Source of the DNA: Bacteroidales bacterium
Lineage (GTDB): Bacteria; Bacteroidota; Bacteroidia; Bacteroidales; CAIWKO01
Assembly: GCA_018004645.1 (NCBI GenBank)
Contig: JAGNBV010000018.1
Coordinates: forward strand, 1 to 39,013
Direction of reading: 5' to 3'
DNA: 39,013 nucleotides
Below are positions 9,743 to 18,624 of this stretch, one piece after another (position 1 is the first letter of the stretch; every line of letters starts with the position of its first letter). The notes beneath the pieces were generated by a model that was given only the letters and a program-made list of their open reading frames with translations, did no database searches and was not told where the DNA came from. The translations under genes were made by a program, and so were the position numbers.

Positions 9743-10757
9743 AAGATTTTCACTTATACTGTCATTATTTTTTTTGTGTGGAGTACTTGCTGCGCAGCCC
9801 ATAAATAAAACCGATTCGCTGGGACGCAAGCAGGGCGTATGGAAAAAATTTTCCGGGGATACTCTAAAGTACCAAGGCACTTTCCTCAACGATAAGCCCG
9901 ACGGAGAGTTCAAATATTTTTATCCCGATGGGAAAATCAAAGCCCTGACTATGTACGCCGACAGCGGCAGAAAAGCCCAGACAGTTATGTATTTCAGCAA
10001 TGGGGTGAAAAACGCGGAAGGCCTGTTCGTGGACAAAAAGAAAGACGGGCTGTGGATTTACTATGGCGCCAATGGGAAAAAGATTTCGGAAGAAAACTAT
10101 AAAACCGGTGTCAAAGATGGAACATGGAAATACTTTTACGACAACGGGAAAATCAATAAAACCGAAAACTACAAAAACAATATGCTGGAGGGCGAATGCC
10201 TTGAATTTTATGCCGACAGCGTTGTAAAGACAAAGTGCCTGTATCTGCAAAACAAACTCAACGGCAAGTTTCAGTTTTTCTATAATTCGGGCAAGATTCT
10301 TTATACAGGAATTTACAAAAACGACCGCAAGACAGGCGAGTGGATGTTTTTTAGTGAAAATGGCCTTGGTAACAGAAAACTTACCTATAACAACGGAACA
10401 CTGATGAAAGAAGAAGTGCTGGTCCCCGTAAAAAGCGGTGCCGGCAGTTGGGTGGTGGTGGGAGATATTGCATTTTGTTTTGCTGATAAAGATGGATGTC
10501 ATGTGAAGAAAAATTCTGGCGAGGAAATCCTGAGTTCAACCACACTCAACGATTTTGAAAAATTGCTCGACCCGTTTAACTTTTTCCGAGTCAGTCCTGA
10601 TTTTCTTATTTCACGGTGGTCGTTAAAAGACAGGAAATTGTTTTCCAAAGAAAATCCTGTAATAGTCCTTAATCCTGACCCGGGCAGGCCTGTAAAAGTG
10701 CACCCCGACAAGCTCGAGGGTTTTATGTCGTGGGCCTCGCTAATGAAGTATGAATAA
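9723..10757 (+). CDS. Secreted MORN_2 / YwqK-type repeat protein
   Basis: The 344-aa protein has an N-terminal signal peptide (KRFSLILSLFFLCGVLAAQP) and then about seven tandem repeats of roughly 22 residues of the form G-x-W-x-x-[FY]-x-x-x-G-x-x-x, for example KDGLWIYYGANGKKISEENY and KDGTWKYFYDNGKINKTENY. These are MORN_2 repeats like those of proteins annotated as YwqK-family antitoxins; that name does not imply toxin neutralisation here. The C-terminal 100 residues (from about 240) lack the repeat. It starts within gmhB (20-bp overlap) and its end overlaps mnmA by 8 bp, so it is read as part of the same operon. It is probably periplasmic or surface-exposed; the function is unknown. Confidence 0.8.
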   Translation: MKTTLNKRFSLILSLFFLCGVLAAQPINKTDSLGRKQGVWKKFSGDTLKYQGTFLNDKPDGEFKYFYPDGKIKALTMYADSGRKAQTVMYFSNGVKNAEGLFVDKKKDGLWIYYGANGKKISEENYKTGVKDGTWKYFYDNGKINKTENYKNNMLEGECLEFYADSVVKTKCLYLQNKLNGKFQFFYNSGKILYTGIYKNDRKTGEWMFFSENGLGNRKLTYNNGTLMKEEVLVPVKSGAGSWVVVGDIAFCFADKDGCHVKKNSGEEILSSTTLNDFEKLLDPFNFFRVSPDFLISRWSLKDRKLFSKENPVIVLNPDPGRPVKVHPDKLEGFMSWASLMKYE

Positions 10758-11844
10758 GAAACCGCAAAAAGAAAGGGTGCTGTTGGCCATGAGCGGTGGC
10801 CTCGACAGTTCTGTGTCCGCTATATTGCTGCTCGAACAGGGCTACGACCTGGTGGGTGTTACCATGGTGGTATGGGATTATGAGTCCGCGGGAGGTGTGG
10901 CTCCGGAAAGCGGTTGTTGCAACCTCGAAGCCATCAACGATGCACGGAAAGTAGCCGTGGATCTTGGCTTTCCGCACTATGTCCTCGATCTGAGAAAAAA
11001 ATTTGAAGAAAAAATCATCAGCAACTTCATCAGCGAATACCTGGCAGCACGAACGCCCAACCCTTGTGTACTGTGCAATAAGCTGATGAAATGGGACGAT
11101 CTACTTCAAAAGGCTGATGAACTGAATTGTAAGTATATAGCCACAGGACATTATGCCCGCATAGTATCCGAAAACGAACGGTATTTTTTGCGCAAAGGCC
11201 TCGACAGTAATAAAGACCAGAGTTATGTGCTGTGGGCTTTGAGCCAGGAACACCTCAGCAGGACTATTTTGCCGCTGGGTACGTATGAAAAAAGTCAAAT
11301 CAGAGAAATCGCTATTCAACATAAACTCCTGAAGATTGCCAAAAAATCTGAAAGCTACGAGATATGTTTTATTCCCGACGATGATTACAGGGGTTTTCTG
11401 AAGAGACACACCCCGGGACTGGAAGAAAAGGTGGAGGGAGGTAATTTTGTGGATACCAATGGGAAAGTCCTGGGGAAACACCATGGCTATCCCTTTTATA
11501 CTATCGGGCAACGCAAGGGATTAGGCATCGCCGTTGGACATCCCCTGTATGTGGCCCGCATAGATGCCGAAAAAAATCTCGTGGTGCTGGCCGAACGGGA
11601 AAAACTGCTGACCAATGAACTGTATGCCGACCGAGTCAATCTGATGAAGTACGACGATTTTGCCACAATGGATCATATCCTTTGCCGGATACGATATAGG
11701 GATAAAGGCATGATGGCTACCGTAACCAAGACCGGTGATGAGTTGCATGTGGTTTTTCAGGATCCTGTGGCAGCGGTTACTCCCGGGCAGTCCGTGGTGC
11801 TGTATCAGGGCGATGATGTAATTGGCGGAGGGTTTATCAGGTAA
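10750..11844 (+). CDS. mnmA: tRNA-specific 2-thiouridylase MnmA
   Basis: MnmA thiolates U34 of Lys, Glu and Gln tRNAs using ATP and relayed sulfur. The 364-aa protein has the PP-loop VLLAMSGGLDSSVSA (10-24), the NPCVLCNK motif with Cys109 at the position of the catalytic cysteine, GHYAR, the tRNA-contact motif DQSYVLW, and the second catalytic cysteine Cys206 in YEICFIPDDDY. FYTIGQRKGLGI opens the C-terminal beta-barrel part. Family members of this length are standard. The start overlaps the preceding repeat protein by 8 bp. Confidence 0.96.
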   Translation: MNKKPQKERVLLAMSGGLDSSVSAILLLEQGYDLVGVTMVVWDYESAGGVAPESGCCNLEAINDARKVAVDLGFPHYVLDLRKKFEEKIISNFISEYLAARTPNPCVLCNKLMKWDDLLQKADELNCKYIATGHYARIVSENERYFLRKGLDSNKDQSYVLWALSQEHLSRTILPLGTYEKSQIREIAIQHKLLKIAKKSESYEICFIPDDDYRGFLKRHTPGLEEKVEGGNFVDTNGKVLGKHHGYPFYTIGQRKGLGIAVGHPLYVARIDAEKNLVVLAEREKLLTNELYADRVNLMKYDDFATMDHILCRIRYRDKGMMATVTKTGDELHVVFQDPVAAVTPGQSVVLYQGDDVIGGGFIR

Positions 11845-11915
11845 AAATACCATTTTGTTATTATACTTTTATCAGGAATTCATATCTTTTTACTAACTTC
11901 GCCTAAAGTTTTTTT

Positions 11916-12590
11916 ATGAGGTATTTGTCGCATATTGCTATTTTATTGCTGTTCCTGGCTTTGGCTGTGTCGTGCAAAAAGCAAAATGCCGATCCGGTGG
12001 AAATGGGATACAGATATTTCCCCGTAAATACTGGCCATTGGGTGATATATGATGTGGACTCCCTCAGCTATAACGATTTTACAGGCACTGTCGATTCTTT
12101 TAATTTTCAGATTAAGGAATTAGTGCAGTCCGACTTTGTAGATAACGAGGGAAGGACGAGTCAGCGGCTGGAACGCTATGTGCGCTATGCCGATACTGCT
12201 GCCTGGGTTATCAGGGATGTGTGGTATGAAACACGTACGGTATCATGCGCTGAAAGGGTAGAAGAAAATATCCGGCTGGTAAAGCTTATTTTCCCTGTCA
12301 GAGAATCCATACAGTGGAATGGAAATACCTATAATACCCTTGGTGAACAGCTGGTTCAATACCAAGCGGTGCATACCCCGGGTACCATCAACAATATTTT
12401 GTTGGATTCTACGCTCACGGTGTTGCAAAAAAGTGTCTATACCATCATCAGCGAGGATTTCCAGAAAGAAATGTATGCGGCAGGCATTGGCCTGGTTTAC
12501 AAAAAATATGTATCATTAGTTAAAGACCCGGTAGGCAATATCACCAGCGGAATTGATTATTCGTATACGTTGCATGCCTACGGAAATTGA
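11916..12590 (+). CDS. Unrecognised lipoprotein (224 aa)
   Basis: The N terminus has a hydrophobic signal and a lipobox ending in Cys20 (LAVSCKKQN), predicting a lipidated envelope protein. The mature part starts YRYFPVNTGHWVIYDVDSL, a pattern common in Bacteroidota lipoproteins of unknown function, and is rich in beta-strand-like stretches. I do not recognise a named domain. It is followed immediately by the subtilase gene, whose ATG at 12596 lies 5 bp beyond this stop codon, so the two are probably co-transcribed. Confidence 0.75.
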   Translation: MRYLSHIAILLLFLALAVSCKKQNADPVEMGYRYFPVNTGHWVIYDVDSLSYNDFTGTVDSFNFQIKELVQSDFVDNEGRTSQRLERYVRYADTAAWVIRDVWYETRTVSCAERVEENIRLVKLIFPVRESIQWNGNTYNTLGEQLVQYQAVHTPGTINNILLDSTLTVLQKSVYTIISEDFQKEMYAAGIGLVYKKYVSLVKDPVGNITSGIDYSYTLHAYGN

Positions 12591-12595
12591 GTGTT

Positions 12596-14317
12596 ATGAA
12601 AATAAGCAGTTGTTTTTTTGCGTTGACTTTTTGCCTGATGATGTTCCCGGGCAAGGCACAGGAATATGTGGTTTCGAAATACAGGGTAACCTTTACCGAT
12701 AAAAATAATTCTCCCTACACCGTGGAAGACCCTTCGCCATACCTTTCCCAGCGGGCTATCGACAGGCGGGAACGTCAGCAAATTGAGGTGCAATCCGACG
12801 ACCTTCCGGTAAATAAATGGTATATTGACAGCATAAGAAATACAGGGGCTGAAGTTTTTACCGTGTCGAAATGGTTTAATTGCGTTACCATACGAACCAC
12901 CGACACGGCAGTATTGTCGAAAATACGGGCCTTGCCTTTCGTGGCCGACATTGATTCCCTGGCCGAATCATCCTTGAAAAAAGGCGTGAAGATGAAAAAA
13001 AGAAAAGATACTATGGATGGCAGCCAAAGCCTTGAAGTAAGCCATGAGCAAGATGGAATGAACCTGTTGCGTGCTCCATCGCTGCCCGGCACAAACAGAT
13101 TTGATTACGGAAACGGCTACACACAGGCCAATATGATTGCTGCTGACTATCTGCACAACCAGGGTTTTTTCGGCGAAGGAATGGTTATCGCGGTTTTGGA
13201 TGCCGGATTCTACAGGGTGGATTCCATCATCGTGTTCGACAGTTTGTGGCATAACAACCAGATTTTAGGCACCAGGGATTTTGTTCAGCCCGGGGGCAAT
13301 GTGTTTGCCCGCAGCACCCATGGGATGATGGTATTATCTATCATGGGAGGCAATGTCCCCGGACAACTGGTGGGCACCGCCCCCAAAGCCAGCTATTGGC
13401 TGTTGCGCTCGGAAGATGCCGACAGTGAATACCCCGTGGAAGAAGATAATTGGGTGGCGGCGGCCGAATTTGCCGACAGCGTAGGAGCAGACGTTATCAA
13501 CTCTTCCCTGGGTTATACGGATTTTTATAACCCGGCATGGAACTATACCTACCAGGATATGAATGGCAGCGTGGCACGGGTGTCCCTGGGTGCTAAAAAG
13601 GCTTCTGCCAAAGGCATCCTCGTGTGCAACAGCGCCGGCAATTCGGGCAATAACGACTGGCATTATATTGGCGCTCCCGCTGATGCCGAAAATATCCTGA
13701 CCATAGGCGCAGTAGATAAAAACAAAAAAATTGCGGATTTCAGTTCGCGCGGGCCTACTGCCGATGGAAGAATAAAACCTTCGGTGTGCGCCATGGGTGA
13801 AGGTACTTTTGTGTCGAGTATGGCAGGCAGCATTATGTCGGGCAACGGCACATCCTTTTCTTCGCCGGTCATGGCCGGTGCAGTGGCTTGTCTGTGGCAG
13901 GCTAATCCCGAAAAAAGCAACATGAAAATCATAGAAGCTGTTATGGCGTCGGCTAGCAAATTTCTTAACCCTGATGCCGATTATGGCTATGGTATTCCCA
14001 ATCTGGCCGCTGCCAATATTATCCTAAAGGGCAACCCCATCCATAATTTTGATAAAGATAACGCCCTGACGGTGTTTCCTAACCCTTTTGACAGGGAGTT
14101 CCGGATAGTGTTTTATTCCAGCGATACCTCGGCGGTGGATGTGCAACTGCTGGACCTGGCCGGCAAGGTCGTTTATGAAAATAATGACATTGTCCGAAGT
14201 CCCGGATGCAACGACATTCATATCACTCTGGCCGATGAACTGGCTAAAGGTTATTATATGCTCAAAGTGGCTTCCGACTCAAATACCTTTACGTCCAAAA
14301 TCATGAAAATTCAATAG
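12596..14317 (+). CDS. Secreted subtilisin-like serine protease (S8) with T9SS sorting domain
   Basis: The 573-aa protein carries a signal peptide (ending AQEY), an N-terminal propeptide-like region, then the S8 catalytic domain. The triad is visible as Asp202 in VIAVLDAGFYRVD, His242 in RSTHGMMVLSIMGG and Ser420 in GNGTSFSSPVMAGA. The oxyanion asparagine lies in CNSAGNSGNND (Asn349 region). The last 80 residues (VFPNPFDREF to the terminal SKIMKIQ) form a type A T9SS C-terminal domain, so it is exported across the outer membrane and probably anchored or released. A TTG at 12587 gives a nine-base extension, but the ATG at 12596 is more likely. A strong bidirectional terminator follows. Confidence 0.92.
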   Translation: MKISSCFFALTFCLMMFPGKAQEYVVSKYRVTFTDKNNSPYTVEDPSPYLSQRAIDRRERQQIEVQSDDLPVNKWYIDSIRNTGAEVFTVSKWFNCVTIRTTDTAVLSKIRALPFVADIDSLAESSLKKGVKMKKRKDTMDGSQSLEVSHEQDGMNLLRAPSLPGTNRFDYGNGYTQANMIAADYLHNQGFFGEGMVIAVLDAGFYRVDSIIVFDSLWHNNQILGTRDFVQPGGNVFARSTHGMMVLSIMGGNVPGQLVGTAPKASYWLLRSEDADSEYPVEEDNWVAAAEFADSVGADVINSSLGYTDFYNPAWNYTYQDMNGSVARVSLGAKKASAKGILVCNSAGNSGNNDWHYIGAPADAENILTIGAVDKNKKIADFSSRGPTADGRIKPSVCAMGEGTFVSSMAGSIMSGNGTSFSSPVMAGAVACLWQANPEKSNMKIIEAVMASASKFLNPDADYGYGIPNLAAANIILKGNPIHNFDKDNALTVFPNPFDREFRIVFYSSDTSAVDVQLLDLAGKVVYENNDIVRSPGCNDIHITLADELAKGYYMLKVASDSNTFTSKIMKIQ

Positions 14318-14331
14318 AACATGAATCAAAA

Positions 14332-14363
14332 AAAAAGAGGCTCAAATGCGGCCTCTTTTTTTT
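14332..14363. terminator. Bidirectional rho-independent terminator
   Basis: AAAAAGAGGC (14332-14341) pairs with GCCTCTTTTT (14351-14360) around a 9-nt loop, with T-runs on both strands. It separates the plus-strand subtilase gene from the convergent small ORF at 14366-14617. Confidence 0.85.
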
Positions 14364-14365
14364 AT

Positions 14366-14617
14366 TTATTTTCTTCGGTTGCCATAACCCGGCACCCCTT
14401 TGGTGTTGCGTTTGTTTTTGATAATATAATTCTTATTGATGGGAATGATATTCTTCTTCAATTTTTTCTGATAAGGAGAGTGATACCTTTTAGAAATAGC
14501 AGTACGTCTGCGTTTGATCATTCTTTTGTAACGGTAATGTCGGTTGCATGATTCAAAGGCAATCTCAGTAATAATAACCGCCAACAATATGATATACCAT
14601 TTTTTCAAAAACTTCAT
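14366..14617 (-). CDS. Small basic membrane-anchored protein (83 aa), function unknown
   Basis: The N terminus (KKWYIILLAVIITEIAFESC) is a signal anchor or lipoprotein-like signal with Cys24. The remainder is extremely basic and rich in Lys, Arg and Tyr (for example RYKRMIKRRRTAISKRYH). It ends right beside a strong bidirectional terminator, supporting it as a real transcript. It stands alone between two secreted-protein genes. No family was recognised. A nucleic-acid or LPS contact is conceivable but unsupported. Confidence 0.6.
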   Translation of the reverse strand: MKFLKKWYIILLAVIITEIAFESCNRHYRYKRMIKRRRTAISKRYHSPYQKKLKKNIIPINKNYIIKNKRNTKGVPGYGNRRK

Positions 14618-14953
14618 AATACTATTTTATCTTTTATGCCAATGCAAAAATTCTACAAATTCAAATATACGTCAGTAAAACTAATACTTTTTTTAGAAAA
14701 GAACAAAAGGATCTAATTTTTTCGATTTTAATAATGAGTTTTATACTGATTCTATTCTCTTAAGGTTACAAAAGAAAAACTTTTTTCATTATAAAACGCA
14801 TTTTTTTGAAAAAAAATATTAACAACTATAGTATTAACTTATAAATCAATGAAAAAAGTATAACTAATGATGAATTTTTGCAGATGAACCCAAAAAATTA
14901 TTCCATTAATGAAAAAATTTTATATTTTTGAAAAAAAACTGAACTCTGTGGAT
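14618..14953. other. AT-rich intergenic region (336 bp)
   Basis: This gap between divergent genes is very AT-rich with many A and T runs. I see no gene, stable hairpin or repeat. AATTTTTG at 14873-14880 is a one-mismatch -7 box for the downstream gene. A TTG or ATG at 14909 would extend that gene by 15 codons, but this extension lacks a signal-peptide start. Confidence 0.5.
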
Positions 14954-17188
14954 ATGAAAAAAAATTCTTTATTTTTAGTATTTGTAGTCTTTTTTGCAGT
15001 CCAAATTTCTGGCGTTGGAGTTTATGGACAATTGTCAGACACATTGGTAATCGGCCCATCGCCCTCCGATGATTATCCTACATTTACAGCAGCTATCAGT
15101 GCCCTGAACGCTCAGGGTATCAACGGAAATGTAGTTTTTGATGTTAAACCGGGTGTTTACAACGAGCAGATTTCCATAAACCAAATTGCAGGATCCGGCC
15201 CGGCAGCAGCGATCACATTCCGGGCGCAGGATAACGACAGTACCTCCGTAGTGTTGCAGTACCCGTCGTCGGCATCATCGGGAAATAATTACGTGATACG
15301 GCTCAACGCAGCCGATTATTGTACGTTCGATAAAATGACCATCAAAAGAACGGATACTTTAAAATATTGTCAGGTCATAGAACTTTATGGCAACGCCAGA
15401 AAGAACACCTTTTCCAATTGCATCATCGAAGGCAATGCCAATCCGGTCAATACCCAACTGATAAGCACGGTGGTGGGTTCCAATAATACCGGTTTTAAAA
15501 GCTATAATAATTTTTTGAACAATATCATTAAAAATGGTTCTGTCGGGCTTAGCTTTACCGGCCAGAGTAATAGCAGCCCAGATTCCTGTCTTCTTATCCG
15601 GAATAATAAATTTATTAATCAGAGTCTTAAGGGCATTCATTTATTCGCACATCGCTTTGCCTATATCGATGGCAATGAGGTTGTCACCAATACGGTGTTT
15701 AATAATTATTGCGGTATGTTTTTTCAAAATGCCAACGACACCATGCGCCTGCTCAGTAACAAAATTTCCTTGTCAACAGGCGATGGCATGAGTTTTAATA
15801 ATTGCAATGAAACTGCAGCCGCCAACATTCTGATAGCAAATAATTTTATATCTATCGGCGGAAACTCCAACGCCCACGGTATTTACATATTGAACAGCAA
15901 GAATCTTTATGTGCTGCACAACAGCATCAATATTTATAATACGGTTACTATTTACGGTGCCTGTATCCACATCAACGGCAGCACTACCTCCAACCTTAAT
16001 ATAAAAAACAATGTATTGGTAAATGCGGGAACCGGACAGGGTTATGTGTATTATGTTTCGGGAACCACCGGCGCCCCGCTTGCCGAAGTGGACTATAACG
16101 CCTTGTTTATAAACAGCGGCCAGTGGATAGGCTACTGGAAAACTTCGGGAATCACTACGCTGGCAAACTGGCGCACCGCCTCTTCAGGAGATGCCCATTC
16201 TTTTATTGCCAACCCCGGCTTTGTTTCCAATACCGATTTGCACGCCTCCAACCCTCTGATTGACGGTGCCGGCACTCCTTCTCTGAATCCTTTTATTATT
16301 ACACGCGATATCGACGGCGACGTGCGCAACGCCGGAGCCCCTGATAACGGCGCCGACGAGTTGGCTGGCAACGATTTGGGTGTCACCTTTATCAAACCCC
16401 CGGCAGCAGGCGGCTATTGTGTTAATCAGCTTTTTTCTCCTGAGGTTTATGTTGCCAATTACGGAACTATTGCGTTTAGCGGGACTATCCCTCTTTATTA
16501 TAAGATAGATGCTTTGCCATTAATCAGCGATACTATGCCTAATACACTTATCGCCCCCGGCGACTCGGTTCTGTTTACTTTTTCAACTCCTGCTATGCTT
16601 ACCGCTAGCGGCATTCATAAATTGCTGGCCGGCACTGGTGTGAGTTCTGATATTGTTATGACCAATGACACCAGCAGCCGTATGGTTATGGCCGTCACAT
16701 TTCCGGAGACCTCTTTTACCTATAGCATCAACGACCTGGAGGTGAGTTTTACCAATACCTCGGTTTCGGGCTATACCTATCTCTGGAATTTTGGTGATGG
16801 CAACACAAGTATTGATGAAGATCCTGTGCATACCTATGCAAACATAGGCAACTATGCTGTTATGCTAAAAACAACAAATGCCTGCGGCTCCGACAGCATC
16901 ACTCAAAACCTGGCGCTTCTCGGCACTGCCGAACTGCCCGAAAATAGCGGTATCAGCATTTTTCCGAATCCGGTCAGTGATTTGCTGAAGGTTACGCTGG
17001 AAAACGGTTTGCCAGAAATGGGTACCATCAGTATCTATTCAGGCACCGGAATGTTATTGTATAAAAACGATGTAACCAACAACCGGCAGATTGTCATTGA
17101 TATGGCTGATATGCCCGGGTCAATATATTTTGTTGTTTTGCAAATTGACAAAAAATTGTTTTATAAAAAAGTGCTGAAAATAAATTAG
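14954..17188 (+). CDS. Secreted right-handed beta-helix protein with PKD and T9SS domains
   Basis: The start at 14954 (MKKNSLFLVFVVFFAVQISG) gives a clean signal peptide; an in-frame start at 14909 would bury it. The 744-aa protein opens with DTLVIGPSPSDDYPTFTAAI, typical of beta-helix proteins, followed to about residue 450 by short Asn-rich repeats such as NNKFINQSLKGIHLF and IANNFISIGGNS that form parallel beta-helix coils. A PKD domain (YLWNFGDGNTSIDEDPVHTY) comes near residue 610-660, and the last 80 residues (FPNPVSDLLKV onward) are a T9SS sorting domain. It is likely a surface or extracellular protein binding or degrading polysaccharide; no lyase active site could be identified. Confidence 0.85.
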   Translation: MKKNSLFLVFVVFFAVQISGVGVYGQLSDTLVIGPSPSDDYPTFTAAISALNAQGINGNVVFDVKPGVYNEQISINQIAGSGPAAAITFRAQDNDSTSVVLQYPSSASSGNNYVIRLNAADYCTFDKMTIKRTDTLKYCQVIELYGNARKNTFSNCIIEGNANPVNTQLISTVVGSNNTGFKSYNNFLNNIIKNGSVGLSFTGQSNSSPDSCLLIRNNKFINQSLKGIHLFAHRFAYIDGNEVVTNTVFNNYCGMFFQNANDTMRLLSNKISLSTGDGMSFNNCNETAAANILIANNFISIGGNSNAHGIYILNSKNLYVLHNSINIYNTVTIYGACIHINGSTTSNLNIKNNVLVNAGTGQGYVYYVSGTTGAPLAEVDYNALFINSGQWIGYWKTSGITTLANWRTASSGDAHSFIANPGFVSNTDLHASNPLIDGAGTPSLNPFIITRDIDGDVRNAGAPDNGADELAGNDLGVTFIKPPAAGGYCVNQLFSPEVYVANYGTIAFSGTIPLYYKIDALPLISDTMPNTLIAPGDSVLFTFSTPAMLTASGIHKLLAGTGVSSDIVMTNDTSSRMVMAVTFPETSFTYSINDLEVSFTNTSVSGYTYLWNFGDGNTSIDEDPVHTYANIGNYAVMLKTTNACGSDSITQNLALLGTAELPENSGISIFPNPVSDLLKVTLENGLPEMGTISIYSGTGMLLYKNDVTNNRQIVIDMADMPGSIYFVVLQIDKKLFYKKVLKIN

Positions 17189-17235
17189 ATGCGGTTTATG
17201 CCAAACGTTTTGCGGATAGGTTTCTTAAAAAAAAC

Positions 17236-17265
17236 TTGGTCAGTTTGCAGAAAATCGTATTTTTG
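17236..17265 (+). promoter_or_regulatory. Promoter of the M23 peptidase gene
   Basis: TTG at 17236-17238, a 19-base gap and TATTTTTG at 17258-17265 match the Bacteroidota consensus. Initiation near 17272 leaves a 75-nt leader to the ATG at 17347. Confidence 0.6.
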
Positions 17266-17346
17266 TAAATGAAAAATTAATCATCCACAACCTGTAACTA
17301 TTGAGTTTACTGTGTTATAAGTGTTTTGAGGGGGGTTGGAACCAAA

Positions 17347-18264
17347 ATGATTAAAAAACTAATACGAATAATTTTCTTTATTGTCACAGGAATAGGTTTT
17401 TCCTGTACCGAGCTTTTTTCTCAGGGTAATGGAGAATCCTTTCAGATTATTGAAAGCGTAAACGACAGTATTGACCTGCGTTCAAATTTTTATGACGATA
17501 CCGACTCCTTGTCGGATTTTTTTCCGGCCAGCGAAATTTATGAATCGTGGGACAACAATGGGATATATTATCCTCATGTTGATTTTTCAAAAAAAACAGA
17601 TACAACTATTATTATTCTGTCGGATAATGCCACCAATTTCTATGTTCATCCCATGAAGGGCAGGATTAATTCGGAGTATGGCTATCGTCGCCGGCGCTTT
17701 CATTACGGCATCGATGTGGATTTGAATATTGGCGACAGCGTTAAATCGGCTTTCGACGGGATGGTAAGGATAGCCAAATACCATCGTGGTTACGGAAATG
17801 TGGTGGTGGTACGGCATTTCAACGGTCTGGAAACCGTATATGGACATTTATCGGGATTCAGGGTGAGGGAAAATCAGATGGTAAAGGCCGGAACCCTGCT
17901 GGGCTATGGAGGGAGTACAGGCCGCTCCACGGGCCCACACCTGCATTTTGAGGTGAGGTATCTGGGAACACCTATGAATCCTCGAAAAGTGATAGATTTT
18001 GAAAAGTTCCAGTTGCTAAATGATACTTTGTATGTTACTAACCGGACTTTTGATAAATCGCGCAGTCAGACTTATGCACACAAGTCAGGTACTACCACAA
18101 AAACTCCTTATAAAGGTAACGGAAGTTATCATTATGTCAAAAAAGGCGATACGCTCGGCCATATAGCTATGAAATATGGAACTTCGGTTTCCACCTTATG
18201 CAAGTTAAACCGCCTGACGTCCAAAAGCTTACTACAGATAGGACAAAAGATACGTATCCGCTGA
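17347..18264 (+). CDS. M23 (LytM-type) peptidase with C-terminal LysM domain
   Basis: M23 metallopeptidases cut or scaffold peptidoglycan cross-links. The 305-aa protein has a signal peptide (with Cys20, possibly a lipoprotein), a low-complexity Asp/Ser linker, then the LytM domain: MKGRINSEYGYRRRRFHYGID gives His119 and Asp123, YGHLS follows, and GPHLHFEV gives His198 and His200. These zinc and catalytic residues are intact, so it should be an active endopeptidase. The C-terminal YHYVKKGDTLGHIAMKYGTS is a LysM module that binds glycan strands. An in-frame start 21 bases upstream (17326) lacks a good signal, so 17347 was chosen. It is alone behind its own promoter. Confidence 0.93.
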   Translation: MIKKLIRIIFFIVTGIGFSCTELFSQGNGESFQIIESVNDSIDLRSNFYDDTDSLSDFFPASEIYESWDNNGIYYPHVDFSKKTDTTIIILSDNATNFYVHPMKGRINSEYGYRRRRFHYGIDVDLNIGDSVKSAFDGMVRIAKYHRGYGNVVVVRHFNGLETVYGHLSGFRVRENQMVKAGTLLGYGGSTGRSTGPHLHFEVRYLGTPMNPRKVIDFEKFQLLNDTLYVTNRTFDKSRSQTYAHKSGTTTKTPYKGNGSYHYVKKGDTLGHIAMKYGTSVSTLCKLNRLTSKSLLQIGQKIRIR

Positions 18265-18325
18265 TTTATCAACAATTTTTTTTGAAAACTTTTTTTTCAC
18301 AAAGAACTTCATTAGTAAAAATGCG

Positions 18326-18333
18326 TACTTTTG
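18326..18333 (+). promoter_or_regulatory. -7 box for the B12 uptake operon
   Basis: TACTTTTG matches TAnnTTTG. Initiation about 7 nt downstream is near 18340, exactly where the riboswitch P1 stem starts. The -33 element is not clear. Confidence 0.55.
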
Positions 18334-18340
18334 TGATTGA

Positions 18341-18515
18341 AATAGTGCCCATAAAAATGTTTTTATGGTAAAGGGAATCAGGTGAGAATCCTGGACAGTA
18401 CCCGCTGCTGTAATTCCTACGTAAACTTGAAGGCATTCCTGGTCACTGTCCCGCCTTGGCGGGATGGGAAGACGCCTGAAAGGGGATAAGTCAGAAAACC
18501 TGCTGTTTCACTATT
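18341..18515 (+). ncRNA. Cobalamin (adenosylcobalamin-class) riboswitch
   Basis: The leader has the conserved cobalamin core: CAGGTGAGAATCCTGGACAG, then CCCGCTGCTGTAA, GGTCACTG, GGGAAGACG and the B12 box AAGTCAGAAAACCTGC (18488-18503). AATAGTG (18341-18347) pairs exactly with CACTATT (18509-18515) to close the P1 stem. The P2/P3 region includes the hairpin GTCCCGCCTTGGCGGGAT. Binding of cobalamin normally shuts down the downstream operon. It precedes a BtuB-like receptor, which fits. Confidence 0.95.
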
Positions 18516-18550
18516 ATATTGTTTAAAGCTTTCGGGGAAAAAAGCTTAAT

Positions 18551-18582
18551 CAGATAGGTTGTTTCTTGTTATCTGTTTTTTT
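18551..18582 (+). terminator. Probable riboswitch expression-platform terminator
   Basis: CAGATA (18551-18556) pairs with TATCTG (18570-18575), followed by seven Ts. Another hairpin (AAGCTTT...AAAGCTT, about 18526-18547) lies just before it. The placement between aptamer and the first gene fits transcription attenuation, although Bacteroidota often use translational control. Confidence 0.55.
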
Positions 18583-18624
18583 CCTGCTGCTTTAGGCAAT
18601 ACAAAGAGTTAAGTTATTTGTATT

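Noticed and set aside
9864..10502. 212-codon minus-strand frame opposite the MORN_2 repeat gene
   Set aside because: Antisense to tandem MORN_2 repeats, low-complexity and without motifs; the plus-strand gene has a signal peptide and coupled ends.
9723..10757. Toxin-antitoxin system based on the YwqK antitoxin label
   Set aside because: No toxin gene is adjacent, and the protein is exported; the repeats are MORN_2 repeats.
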